29,941 bases of DNA from Lachnospiraceae bacterium UBA7093 (GTDB taxonomy: Bacteria > Bacillota > Clostridia > Lachnospirales > Lachnospiraceae), in NCBI GenBank assembly GCA_002492465.1, contig DKYT01000024.1:1-29941 (forward strand), in the 5' to 3' direction. Within the stretch, counting starts at the first letter, position 1. Each line of letters opens with the position of its first letter. The position numbers and the translations under genes were made by a program. The notes beneath the pieces are model-generated. The model did not search any database, was not told the DNA's origin, and saw only the letters and a list, made by a program, of their open reading frames with translations. This document shows positions 1 to 7,440 of the stretch, piece by piece.

Positions 1-1
1 T

Positions 2-7
2 TGTCAA
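2..7 (-). promoter_or_regulatory. possible -35 box of a promoter leaving the window to the left
   Basis: Read on the minus strand, these bases are TTGACA, a consensus sigma-A -35 hexamer. It lies just past the queA terminator and points out of the window. The -10 element would fall outside the window, so this is only a hint that a separate minus-strand transcription unit starts to the left. Confidence 0.3.
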
Positions 8-37
8 TGGTTTTACGGAAAGTTTTTTCGGAAAATT

Positions 38-76
38 TCAAAAAATTACCCGGCAGGTAATCTCTACCTACCGGGC
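38..76 (-). terminator. rho-independent terminator of the queA transcription unit
   Basis: Positions 49-59 and 65-75 form an 11-bp stem (one G-U pair on the minus strand) with a 5-nt loop. The arms are of the CCCGG-GGTA type, and on the minus strand a TAATTTTTTG tract follows (about 38-48). It sits 40 bases after the queA stop, so it is the likely end of the pheS-pheT-aminopeptidase-queA series of genes. Confidence 0.85.
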
Positions 77-115
77 AACTCCGAACCCTTTACTTCACAA
101 ATGTAACATTTTGTG

Positions 116-1156
116 TCAAATTATAAGCATCGCATCCCCAAAGGAAAAGAACCTGTATCTCTCTTCTATTGCCTTCCGGTATGCGGCAAGCACATTTTCC
201 CTTCCTGCAAGAGCGCTTACCAGCATCACCAGGGTGGACTCAGGCAGGTGAAAATTGGTGATCAGGCAATCCAGCACCTTAAACTGATATCCGGGATAAA
301 TGAAAATATCCGTATCCCCGCAGCACTCCTCCAGCATACCCTTTTCATCCGCCGCGCTCTCCACGGTGCGGCAGCTGGTGGTTCCCACGCAGATCACTCT
401 GTGTCCGCTTCTTTTGGTTTCATTGATGATCTCCGCCGCCTCTTTGGTGATCTGATAATATTCCGAATGCATATGATGCTCCAGAATATGCTCCGCCTTT
501 ACCGGGCGGAAGGTGCCAAGCCCTACATGAAGGGTCACATAGGCAAGTTTGACGCCCATTTTCTCTATTTCTTCCAGCAGCTCTCTGGTAAAGTGAAGCC
601 CCGCGGTAGGGGCGGCGGCGGAGCCGTCATACTTGGCATACACCGTCTGATAACGGTTTTTGTCCTGAAGCTTATGGGTTATATAAGGGGGAAGAGGCAT
701 TTCTCCCAGCTGATCCAGCACTTCCTCAAAAATACCCTGATAGAAAAACCGAATCAGACGGTTTCCTTCCTCCACTACCTCCAAAACCTCCGCCTTCAGG
801 ATTCCGTCCCCAAACACCAGACGGGCGCCGGGTTTCATTTTCTTTCCCGGCTTCACCAGGGTTTCCCACACGTCCCCTTCTCTCCGCTTCAGTAAAAGCA
901 CTTCCACCGCCGCGCCGGTCTCTTCTTTGATGCCCAGAAGCCTTGCCGGAAGAACTTTCGTATTGTTCAGCACCAGGCAGTCGCCAGGTTCCAGGTAATC
1001 TGTAATCCTTCGAAACATCTCATGTCTGACCTTCCCGGTATTCTTATCCAGTACCAGAAGCCGGGACGCGGATCGGTCCTCCAGCGGATCCTGGGCAATC
1101 AATTCTTCCGGTAAATCAAAATAGAAATCCGAGGTTTTCAATTCTGCCCCTTCCAT
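116..1156 (-). CDS. queA: S-adenosylmethionine:tRNA ribosyltransferase-isomerase QueA
   Basis: QueA transfers and isomerises the ribosyl part of S-adenosylmethionine onto 7-aminomethyl-7-deazaguanine in tRNA, giving epoxyqueuosine at the wobble position of GUN anticodons. The 346-residue product has the usual family length and full-length hallmarks: N-terminal FYFDLPEELIAQDP, the LVLNNTKVLPARLLG segment near residues 61-75, APTAGLHF, TLHVGLGTFRPV, the VGTTSCRTVES block and the C-terminal TNFHLPESTL and FFSFGDAMLI. The ATG overlaps the stop of the upstream aminopeptidase by one base (TAATG), which suggests translational coupling, and an AGGGAG ribosome binding site lies 9 nt upstream. No tgt or yajC gene is visible within the window. 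The call is secure. Confidence 0.97.
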   Translation of the reverse strand: MEGAELKTSDFYFDLPEELIAQDPLEDRSASRLLVLDKNTGKVRHEMFRRITDYLEPGDCLVLNNTKVLPARLLGIKEETGAAVEVLLLKRREGDVWETLVKPGKKMKPGARLVFGDGILKAEVLEVVEEGNRLIRFFYQGIFEEVLDQLGEMPLPPYITHKLQDKNRYQTVYAKYDGSAAAPTAGLHFTRELLEEIEKMGVKLAYVTLHVGLGTFRPVKAEHILEHHMHSEYYQITKEAAEIINETKRSGHRVICVGTTSCRTVESAADEKGMLEECCGDTDIFIYPGYQFKVLDCLITNFHLPESTLVMLVSALAGRENVLAAYRKAIEERYRFFSFGDAMLII

Positions 1157-2631
1157 TACAGGTCAGCTCCCTTTAAAAACGCCTGGTAGCCTCTTTTCGC
1201 TTCATATACATCCGCCTTGCTGGTAGCTTCCCATGGCGCATGCATATTCAATACCGCTACTCCGCTGTCGATCACATTCATTCCGTACAGGGCAAGAATA
1301 TAAGCAATGGTGCCGCCTCCTCCAAGATCGACCTTGCCGAGCTCTGCAGTTTGGAAATTCACTTTTTCTTCCTCAAAAATTTTACGTATGTGCGCCAGAT
1401 ACTCGGCATTGGCGTCATTGGAGCCTGATTTTCCTCTGGATCCGGTAAACTTATTGAACACCATGCCGCCTCCCAGATAGGCGACGTTTTTCTTGTCAAA
1501 GCTTGCCGCAAAGGAAGGGTCAAAGGCGCTGCTTACATCTGAAGAAAGCATACAGGAGGATGCAAGACATCTTCTCACATTCAGTTCCGAATACTCTCCT
1601 GTGAGATTCATAACCTCAGCCACCATATTTTCAAAGAATCTGGACTGCATACCGGTCGCCCCAACGCTTCCGATTTCTTCCTTATCCACCAAAAGACAGC
1701 ATGCCGTTCTTTTGGTTTCCTGAACCTCCAGCATTGCCTTCAGAGAGGAAAAGGCGCAGACCCTGTCATCCTGTCCGTAAGCAAGAATCATACTGCGATC
1801 CAAACCGGCTTCCCTTGCCTTTCCTGCAGGAACTACCTCAAGCTCCGCGGAAAGGAAATCTTCCTCCTCCACGTCATAGGTCTTCTTTAAAATATCCAAT
1901 ATGCCCTTCTTAACCGCTTCTTTCGCCCGGTCCTTATCCTTCTTTTCCTTTTTCTCTTTCTTTTTTCCTTCTCCCTCTTCTTTCTGACTGTTTTCCTTGT
2001 CAACCGCCTTTTCTTTTCCCAGGGTAATGGGTTTATTTCCTACGATCAGATCCAATGCCTCTCCTTCGATCACCTTGGACGCCTTTTTCTCCAGCTGCTC
2101 CTGGGCAAGATGAATCAGAAGATCAGAAATAAAGAATACCGGATCGTCTTCACTCTCTCCAATGTTGATTTCTACCGTTGTGCCGTCTTTTTTTACCATC
2201 ACGCCATGAAGGGCAAGGGGAATGGTCACCCACTGATATTTTTTAACGCCGCCATAATAATGGGTATCCAGATAAGCAAAACCGCCCTCCTCATAGAGGG
2301 GATTCTGCTTCACATCCAGTCTGGGCGAATCAATATGTGCCCCCAGAATATTCATACCTTCCGCCATAGGGCGCTCTCCAATGCGAAACATTACCACAGA
2401 TTTATTCATCCATACAGCGTATACCTTATCGCCTTTTTTCAGTTTTCCGCCCTTTTTCATCACTTCCTGCAGCTCCCGGTAGCCTTCCTTCTCCGCTGCA
2501 TTGACAATATAATCCACACACTCCCGCTCTGTTTTTCCTTCATCCAGAAAGCTTCTGTATTCCTCAGAAAATACCTCTACTTCTTTCAATTGCTTTTCAT
2601 TGTAAGTTTCCCATGTGTTTTTCTTTTCCAT
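1156..2631 (-). CDS. apeB: M18 family zinc aminopeptidase
   Basis: This is a cytosolic dinuclear-zinc aminopeptidase (aspartyl aminopeptidase/aminopeptidase I family) that trims N-terminal residues from peptides. Family motifs are present in order: GAHIDSPRLD (His99, first metal ligand), the GQDDRVCAFSSL block around residues 286-296, DKEEIGSVGATG with paired glutamates at 318-319, SSDVSSAFDP with Asp365, and NMHAPWEATSKAD with His464. At 491 residues it is somewhat longer than many M18 enzymes. Part of the extra length is a Lys/Glu-rich, low-complexity insertion at about residues 207-243, between the two catalytic halves. The ATG is preceded by AAAGGAAC. The gene sits between pheT and queA, whose ATG it overlaps by one base. 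No promoter of its own is convincing. Confidence 0.95.
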   Translation of the reverse strand: MEKKNTWETYNEKQLKEVEVFSEEYRSFLDEGKTERECVDYIVNAAEKEGYRELQEVMKKGGKLKKGDKVYAVWMNKSVVMFRIGERPMAEGMNILGAHIDSPRLDVKQNPLYEEGGFAYLDTHYYGGVKKYQWVTIPLALHGVMVKKDGTTVEINIGESEDDPVFFISDLLIHLAQEQLEKKASKVIEGEALDLIVGNKPITLGKEKAVDKENSQKEEGEGKKKEKKEKKDKDRAKEAVKKGILDILKKTYDVEEEDFLSAELEVVPAGKAREAGLDRSMILAYGQDDRVCAFSSLKAMLEVQETKRTACCLLVDKEEIGSVGATGMQSRFFENMVAEVMNLTGEYSELNVRRCLASSCMLSSDVSSAFDPSFAASFDKKNVAYLGGGMVFNKFTGSRGKSGSNDANAEYLAHIRKIFEEEKVNFQTAELGKVDLGGGGTIAYILALYGMNVIDSGVAVLNMHAPWEATSKADVYEAKRGYQAFLKGADL

Positions 2632-2688
2632 TTATACGACCTGTTCCTTTCTTTTTCAATAGTATATCCAGTCTCTGGATCTTTAAAG

Positions 2689-2731
2689 AAGCACAGCGGA
2701 GAAAAGGCATTTCCTTCCATCCACTGTGCTT
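2689..2731 (-). terminator. intercistronic hairpin between pheT and the aminopeptidase gene
   Basis: Arms 2689-2700 and 2720-2731 (AAGCACAGYGGA type) pair over 12 bp with one G-U pair. An inner AAGG/CCTT helix extends the structure. On the minus strand only a short TTTAAAG follows instead of a true U-tract, and a second small hairpin (ATCCAG-AGA-CTGGAT) comes directly after. It may be a weak terminator or an RNA processing/stability element that lowers expression of apeB-queA relative to pheST. Confidence 0.45.
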
Positions 2732-2743
2732 ATCTTAACCTAT

Positions 2744-5164
2744 TTACTGTCTTAATTCAATTCCCAAACCTTCAAGACCGTTCAAAATTTTCTTCATGGC
2801 GCCTGTAACATCGCTTTCCTCCAGGGTGCGGTCCTTTGCCCTGAAGGTAATAGAGTATGCCACCGACTTAAAGCCTTCCTTGATCTGTTCGCCTTCGTAT
2901 ATATCAAACAAATGATAGGACTCCAGTATTTTTCCTCCTCTTTGCTCGATCATTGCCTCGATCTGTCCTGCAAGGATCTCCTTGGGCACCACCATGCTGA
3001 TATCTCTGGAAACAGCCGGATACTTGGCAATCCCCTGATATTTCCGGTCAAAGGTTGCTTTACTTACAATCAGAGGCATATCCAGCACTGCCACATAAAC
3101 TTTTGCAGCAATGTCATAATTTTTACATACAAGAGGATGCACCTCCCCCAGATATCCCACTTTTTCTCCTTCATACTCAATATCCGCCTGACGTCCCGGA
3201 TGAAGGAAGGGTTTGCCTGCTTTGGGATTATAGACCGTTTTCTTTTTCATGCCAATGGCGTCAAAGAATTCCTCTATCACCCCTTTCATGGTGTAAAAGT
3301 CTCCCTCTCCGTACATGCCAAGGGTAAACTGCATTCTCTCGTCGGGACGCTCTGTCAAGGGAAATTCCTTAGGCAGATAAATATTCCCCAACTCGTATAA
3401 TCTTACATCCTTGTTCCGCCTGTTATAGTTGGAGGCAAGGGAGGTGAGCATTCCGTTCAGGGAAATGGTTCTCATAATTGAAAAATCTTCTCCTAAAGGA
3501 TTTGCAATCACAATGGTTTTTCTAAGGGGTGAATCCGCCGGAAGGAGAAGCTTGTCAAATACCTTAGGACTTTCAAAGGAATAACACATGCCCTGGGAGA
3601 ATCCGCAATATTCGGCAATGTCTCTTGCCTTCTGCTCAATCCGGAGCTTATAGGACAGCTTTCCCGCCGTTGCCTCCCCTGTGGGCAGAGTGGTAGGGAT
3701 TTTATCATAGCCAAAAAATCTCGCCACCTCTTCCGCAATATCCGCACAGCATTCCAGATCCTGCCGATAGGTAGGAATAATCAACTCTCCTGCCTCCTCA
3801 TCATATACAAGCTCCAGCATTTTGAAAATATCCAGCATCTCGTCTACAGACACATCTGTTCCCAGCAGGCTGTTGATCCGGTCCGGCATAAAAGGAATCC
3901 TTGCTTCTTCCTTCATAGGCTCGCATACATCCACCATGCCCCCCACTACTTCTCCGCAGCCCAGCTCCTGGATCAGCTGACATGCACGGTTGATTGCCGC
4001 CTCCGCATTATGGGGATCAAGCCCTTTTTCAAACTTACCGGAAGCGTCCGTACGCAGTCCCAGCCTTTTGGCTGATTTACGGATATTCGGTCCGTTAAAG
4101 GTCGCCGCTTCAAAAAGAACCGTTTTAACCTGGTCGGTAATTTTACTGTTTTCACCGCCCATAATACCCGCAATACCGATCTCTTTCTCGCCATCGCAGA
4201 TCATCAGCATATCCTGATCCAGTTTTCTCACCTGCTCGTCCAGGGTCTGAAATTCCTCTCCGTCCTTAGCGCGGCGCACAATGATCTTATGCCCTGCAAC
4301 GGTGTCCAGATCAAAGGCATGCATAGGCTGACCGTATTCCTCCATTACATAGTTGGTGATATCCACCAGATTATTGATGGGGCGTATTCCGCTCGCCCTA
4401 AGCCTTCTCTGCATCCATTCCGGCGAAGGCGCGATTTTGATATTGGTGCAGACCCTTGCGCAATACCGGCTGCAAAGATCCGGATCCTTCACCTCCACAG
4501 AAATATAATCCTTTACATCCTCTCCGTTTTCCTTCACCTCCACCACCGGCGGGACAAAGGGTTTGCGGAAGGTTGCCGCCGCCTCCCTGGCAATGCCAAG
4601 GACGCTGTAGCAGTCCACTCTGTTGGAGGTAATCTCATACTCAAATACGGTGTCTCTCATGCCAAGAGCCTCCACAGCATCTGTACCCACCTTTACATCC
4701 TCAGGGAAAATATAAATACCAAGCTCCGGCGCATCGGGATACATATTTCTATCCGAACCAAGCTCCTCTATAGAGCACATCATACCCTTTGATTCCACTC
4801 CCCGCAGCTTTCCGGCTTTGATTGCAATTCCCTCTTCCGGCATAGGACCGCCGTCGTGGCCGCCTGCAACCCTGCCTCCGTCCAGAACCACCGGAACCTT
4901 GTCTCCCTCTTTCACATTAGGCGCTCCTGTTACGATCTGAATCAATTCCCTTCCAATATTTACCTGACATACAATCAACTTATCCGCATCGGGATGTTTT
5001 TCAATCTTTTCAATCTGTCCCACCACAATCCTTTCCAGATTTTTATCCAGCCGTGCAAAGTTTTCCACCTTGGTTCCGGTCAGGGTCATTGCATCGCAAT
5101 ATTCCTGGTCGGTGCAGGTAAGCTCCGGTACATATGCCTTTATCCATGATAACGCTGTATTCAT
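2744..5164 (-). CDS. pheT: phenylalanyl-tRNA synthetase beta subunit
   Basis: PheT is the large subunit of the cytosolic alpha2-beta2 phenylalanyl-tRNA synthetase. It carries the tRNA-binding and editing domains. The 806-residue length and domain order are typical: an N-terminal fold, an EMAPII-like tRNA-binding OB domain at about residues 40-155 (IVVGQIEKIEKHPDADKL), B3/B4 editing region at about 210-390 (PINNLVDITNYVMEEYGQP), B5 domain at about 400-475, a synthetase-like core, and the C-terminal ferredoxin-fold anticodon-binding domain at about 712-806 (KYPAVSRDISMVV near its start). The ATG is 31 bases after the pheS stop with a GGAAGG site 7 nt upstream, so it is co-transcribed with pheS under the T-box. 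Confidence 0.98.
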   Translation of the reverse strand: MNTALSWIKAYVPELTCTDQEYCDAMTLTGTKVENFARLDKNLERIVVGQIEKIEKHPDADKLIVCQVNIGRELIQIVTGAPNVKEGDKVPVVLDGGRVAGGHDGGPMPEEGIAIKAGKLRGVESKGMMCSIEELGSDRNMYPDAPELGIYIFPEDVKVGTDAVEALGMRDTVFEYEITSNRVDCYSVLGIAREAAATFRKPFVPPVVEVKENGEDVKDYISVEVKDPDLCSRYCARVCTNIKIAPSPEWMQRRLRASGIRPINNLVDITNYVMEEYGQPMHAFDLDTVAGHKIIVRRAKDGEEFQTLDEQVRKLDQDMLMICDGEKEIGIAGIMGGENSKITDQVKTVLFEAATFNGPNIRKSAKRLGLRTDASGKFEKGLDPHNAEAAINRACQLIQELGCGEVVGGMVDVCEPMKEEARIPFMPDRINSLLGTDVSVDEMLDIFKMLELVYDEEAGELIIPTYRQDLECCADIAEEVARFFGYDKIPTTLPTGEATAGKLSYKLRIEQKARDIAEYCGFSQGMCYSFESPKVFDKLLLPADSPLRKTIVIANPLGEDFSIMRTISLNGMLTSLASNYNRRNKDVRLYELGNIYLPKEFPLTERPDERMQFTLGMYGEGDFYTMKGVIEEFFDAIGMKKKTVYNPKAGKPFLHPGRQADIEYEGEKVGYLGEVHPLVCKNYDIAAKVYVAVLDMPLIVSKATFDRKYQGIAKYPAVSRDISMVVPKEILAGQIEAMIEQRGGKILESYHLFDIYEGEQIKEGFKSVAYSITFRAKDRTLEESDVTGAMKKILNGLEGLGIELRQ

Positions 5165-5195
5165 TTCATTTCCTTCCTTTCCGATTATCAGTCTT

Positions 5196-6215
5196 TTAGA
5201 ATTGCTTTAAGAAACGAATATCGTTTTCATAAAGCAGACGCATATCGTCTATTTCATATTTCAAAAGGGCAATTCTCTCAAGTCCCACGCCGAATGCAAA
5301 CCCGGAATATTTCTCCGGATCGATTCCGCTCATGGTAAGCACATTGGGATGAACCATGCCGCAGCCTAAAATTTCAATCCAGCCGGAGCCTTTGCAGAAG
5401 CGGCATCCTTTACCGCCGCACTTAAAGCAGGAAACGTCCATCTCTGCGCTTGGCTCTGTGAAATTAAAGTGATGGGGACGGAATTTTACTTTTGTATCCT
5501 CCCCGAAAAGCTCTCTTGCAAACTCTGCAAGAGTTCCCTTTAAATCTGCAAAGGTAATATGCCGGTCGATCACAAGCCCTTCGATCTGATGGAAGGAAGG
5601 AGAATGGGTCGCATCCACCTCGTCGGAGCGGAATACCCTGCCTGGCGCGATCATACGAATGGGCATTTTCCCTTTTTCCATCTCGTGAACCTGGGTATTG
5701 GAGGTCTGGGTTCTTAAAAGGAAATCGCCGTTGATATAGAAGGTATCCTGCTCATCCTTCGCCGGATGATCCGCCGGGATATTCAACGCCTCAAAATTAT
5801 AATAATCGGTATCCACTTCAGGGCCTTCCACTACCTCGTAGCCCATGCCGATAAAGATCCTCTCTACCTCCTCCAGGGCAATGGTGTTGGGATGACGGTG
5901 CCCCACATGATTCTTTTTCGCCGGAAGGGTGACGTCAATGGTTTCGCTTTTCATCCGCAGTTCCAGAACTGCGTTTTCCATTCTGACTTTTGCCTCTTCC
6001 AAAACCCCTTCGATCTCCTGGCGCGCCTCGTTTACCATCTGTCCCACCTTCGGTCTGTCCTCGGCGGCAACGTCCTTCATGCCCTTGAGAACAGCCGTAA
6101 GCTCTCCTTTTTTGCCCAGATAGTTGACTCTGATCTCGTTTAACTTATCCAGCCCGTCACTGTTTTGAATCTGCTTTAAAGCCTCCGCTTTAATCTGTTC
6201 CAATCTCTCTTTCAT
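5196..6215 (-). CDS. pheS: phenylalanyl-tRNA synthetase alpha subunit
   Basis: PheS is the catalytic class II subunit that activates phenylalanine and charges tRNA-Phe. The 339-residue product begins with the N-terminal coiled coil (about residues 1-90) that contacts tRNA. The class II core follows, with motif 2 (PGRVFRSDEVDATHSPSFHQ) and motif 3 (GFAFGVGLERIALLKY). A cysteine cluster (CFKCGGKGCRFCKGSGW) just before GCGMVHPNV is common in Firmicutes PheS. The start is supported by an AAAGGAAG ribosome binding site. Expression should depend on the phenylalanine T-box directly upstream. Confidence 0.98.
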   Translation of the reverse strand: MKERLEQIKAEALKQIQNSDGLDKLNEIRVNYLGKKGELTAVLKGMKDVAAEDRPKVGQMVNEARQEIEGVLEEAKVRMENAVLELRMKSETIDVTLPAKKNHVGHRHPNTIALEEVERIFIGMGYEVVEGPEVDTDYYNFEALNIPADHPAKDEQDTFYINGDFLLRTQTSNTQVHEMEKGKMPIRMIAPGRVFRSDEVDATHSPSFHQIEGLVIDRHITFADLKGTLAEFARELFGEDTKVKFRPHHFNFTEPSAEMDVSCFKCGGKGCRFCKGSGWIEILGCGMVHPNVLTMSGIDPEKYSGFAFGVGLERIALLKYEIDDMRLLYENDIRFLKQF

Positions 6216-6240
6216 CGCTTCTTCCTTTCTTTCTGAAAAT

Positions 6241-6552
6241 GTAAAAAGTCCCTTATGCTTCCTGCATAAGGGACGAAATGCTCCGCGGTACCACCCATTT
6301 TCCTGCCGTATCGGCAGACGCTTCTTTCACTTAACGCGTGTCACGTTCAAACCTACTTGCCGCCCTGTCCTTTACAGACAGCACTTCGCTTTCAGCCTGA
6401 AAGCTCCGGTGGGAAATTCGCCGCCACGCTCTTTCCTGCAAAATCGCGGGGCACTGAGTTCTGAACTTAAGGAAGCTTTCAGCCGGTGGCTTCCTCTCTC
6501 TGGTAGAAGATACTCTGCTACTATACACCTTCACAGCCTTTTTATTCAACTA
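6241..6552 (-). promoter_or_regulatory. T-box leader controlling pheST by uncharged tRNA-Phe
   Basis: The minus-strand leader of about 310 nt carries a canonical T-box sequence at 6284-6297 (TGGGTGGTACCGCG), followed by competing antiterminator and terminator elements. The UGGU in the bulge is complementary to the ACCA end expected of tRNA-Phe (discriminator A). In the stem I region, AGAGAGGAAGCC and GGCTGAAAGCTTCC form the distal arm (about 6473-6497). A UUC triplet at 6465-6463 is the best candidate for the specifier codon. The T-box class is certain. The exact specifier placement is an inference from position and from pheS downstream. Confidence 0.93.
6242..6274 (-). terminator. T-box regulated terminator upstream of pheS
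   Basis: A perfect 11-bp stem (6248-6258 with 6264-6274, arms GTCCCTTATGC) has a 5-nt loop and is followed on the minus strand by TTTTTA. The promoter-proximal arm overlaps the CGTCCC needed for the antiterminator, so binding of uncharged tRNA should prevent its formation. Confidence 0.95.
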
Positions 6553-6558
6553 ACTTTC

Positions 6559-6587
6559 ATTTTAGCCAATCTTTTCTCTTCTGTCAA
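6559..6587 (-). promoter_or_regulatory. sigma-A promoter of the pheST T-box transcript
   Basis: On the minus strand, TTGACA (6587-6582) is separated by 17 bp from TAAAAT (6564-6559), giving a predicted start near 6552. The -10 box overlaps the TAA stop codon of the upstream membrane protein gene, so the operon's promoter is embedded in its neighbour's 3' end. Confidence 0.88.
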
Positions 6588-7419
6588 TATGCTTTTTCCC
6601 CACAAAGAACTGAAATGCCGGCTTAAAATACCGATTGATATATGCGCCAACCAGAATAATGTACATTGCCGTATACAGCCAAAGCATTAAAATGATAATG
6701 GTGGTAAGGCTCCCATAGGTATTAAAGCCGTTAAATTCATCGATATAAATAGAAAATGCCCAGGTCATTACGCTCCATGCCACCGCCGCAAAAACGGCGC
6801 CTGGCAGCTGCATCTTAAAGCCCAGCCGGGTTCCCGGCACATAGGCATACAACAGCGCGATCACCACCGTAAGCACCGCCCATACCAGCAGGGTTCTGAA
6901 GTGAATCAGCAAATCGAACAGATACGAGGTCTGGGGAATGACTCCCACTATGATTCCCACAATGGATTTTCCAAACACCATGATCAGCAGGGATAAAAGA
7001 ACCGCCACCAGCATCAGCACCGTGTACAAACATGCCACCATGCGGAGCACCACATAACTTCTGCTCTCCTCCACAGCGTTCACAGCGTTCAGCCCACGCA
7101 TCAGGGCAAGCATCCCCTTGCCCGCCGACCAGAGGGTAATAATGGCGCTTGCCGAAACCAGTCCCACAGACTTATCATATACATCCCGAATAATACTGAT
7201 TAACAGTGAATTCATTGCATCCGGAGAAATCTCCGTCGCCGCGCTCATCAAATTTGCCTCTGTCAGAGGCGTATAGGGTATAATGGAGCAAAGCAGCATC
7301 AGCATAGGTATCAGCGATAAAAAAAGGAAAAAGGCTGTACTTGCCGCAAAGGAACTGATATTTTTTTTTCTCATATGCCTGCCAAAATCATATCCTATTA
7401 ATAGTAATCGTTTTAACAT
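6562..7419 (-). CDS. YihY/virulence factor BrkB family membrane protein
   Basis: This is an integral membrane protein of the YihY/BrkB family, whose molecular function is not settled. The 285 residues contain about six hydrophobic segments: around residues 28-48 (FFLFLSLIPMLMLLCSIIPY), 85-105, 130-150, 170-195, 205-225 and 240-265. Family hallmarks are the FFLFLSLIP segment, the SAGKGMLALMRGLN stretch, YVPGTRLGFKMQLPGAVFAAVAW and FNGFNTYGSLTTIIILMLWLY. Length is normal for Firmicutes members. The ATG lies 21 bases after the stop of the SpoIID-like gene and has only a GGGG-type ribosome binding site, so it is probably read from the same transcript. The family call is firm but no substrate can be named. 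Confidence 0.9.
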   Translation of the reverse strand: MLKRLLLIGYDFGRHMRKKNISSFAASTAFFLFLSLIPMLMLLCSIIPYTPLTEANLMSAATEISPDAMNSLLISIIRDVYDKSVGLVSASAIITLWSAGKGMLALMRGLNAVNAVEESRSYVVLRMVACLYTVLMLVAVLLSLLIMVFGKSIVGIIVGVIPQTSYLFDLLIHFRTLLVWAVLTVVIALLYAYVPGTRLGFKMQLPGAVFAAVAWSVMTWAFSIYIDEFNGFNTYGSLTTIIILMLWLYTAMYIILVGAYINRYFKPAFQFFVGKKHIDRREKIG

Positions 7420-7440
7420 AAAGCGTCCCCGAAATCATTC

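Noticed and set aside
113..895. 260-codon plus-strand frame opposite queA
   Set aside because: Antisense to an intact, motif-confirmed queA; no ribosome binding site and low-complexity, unfamiliar translation.
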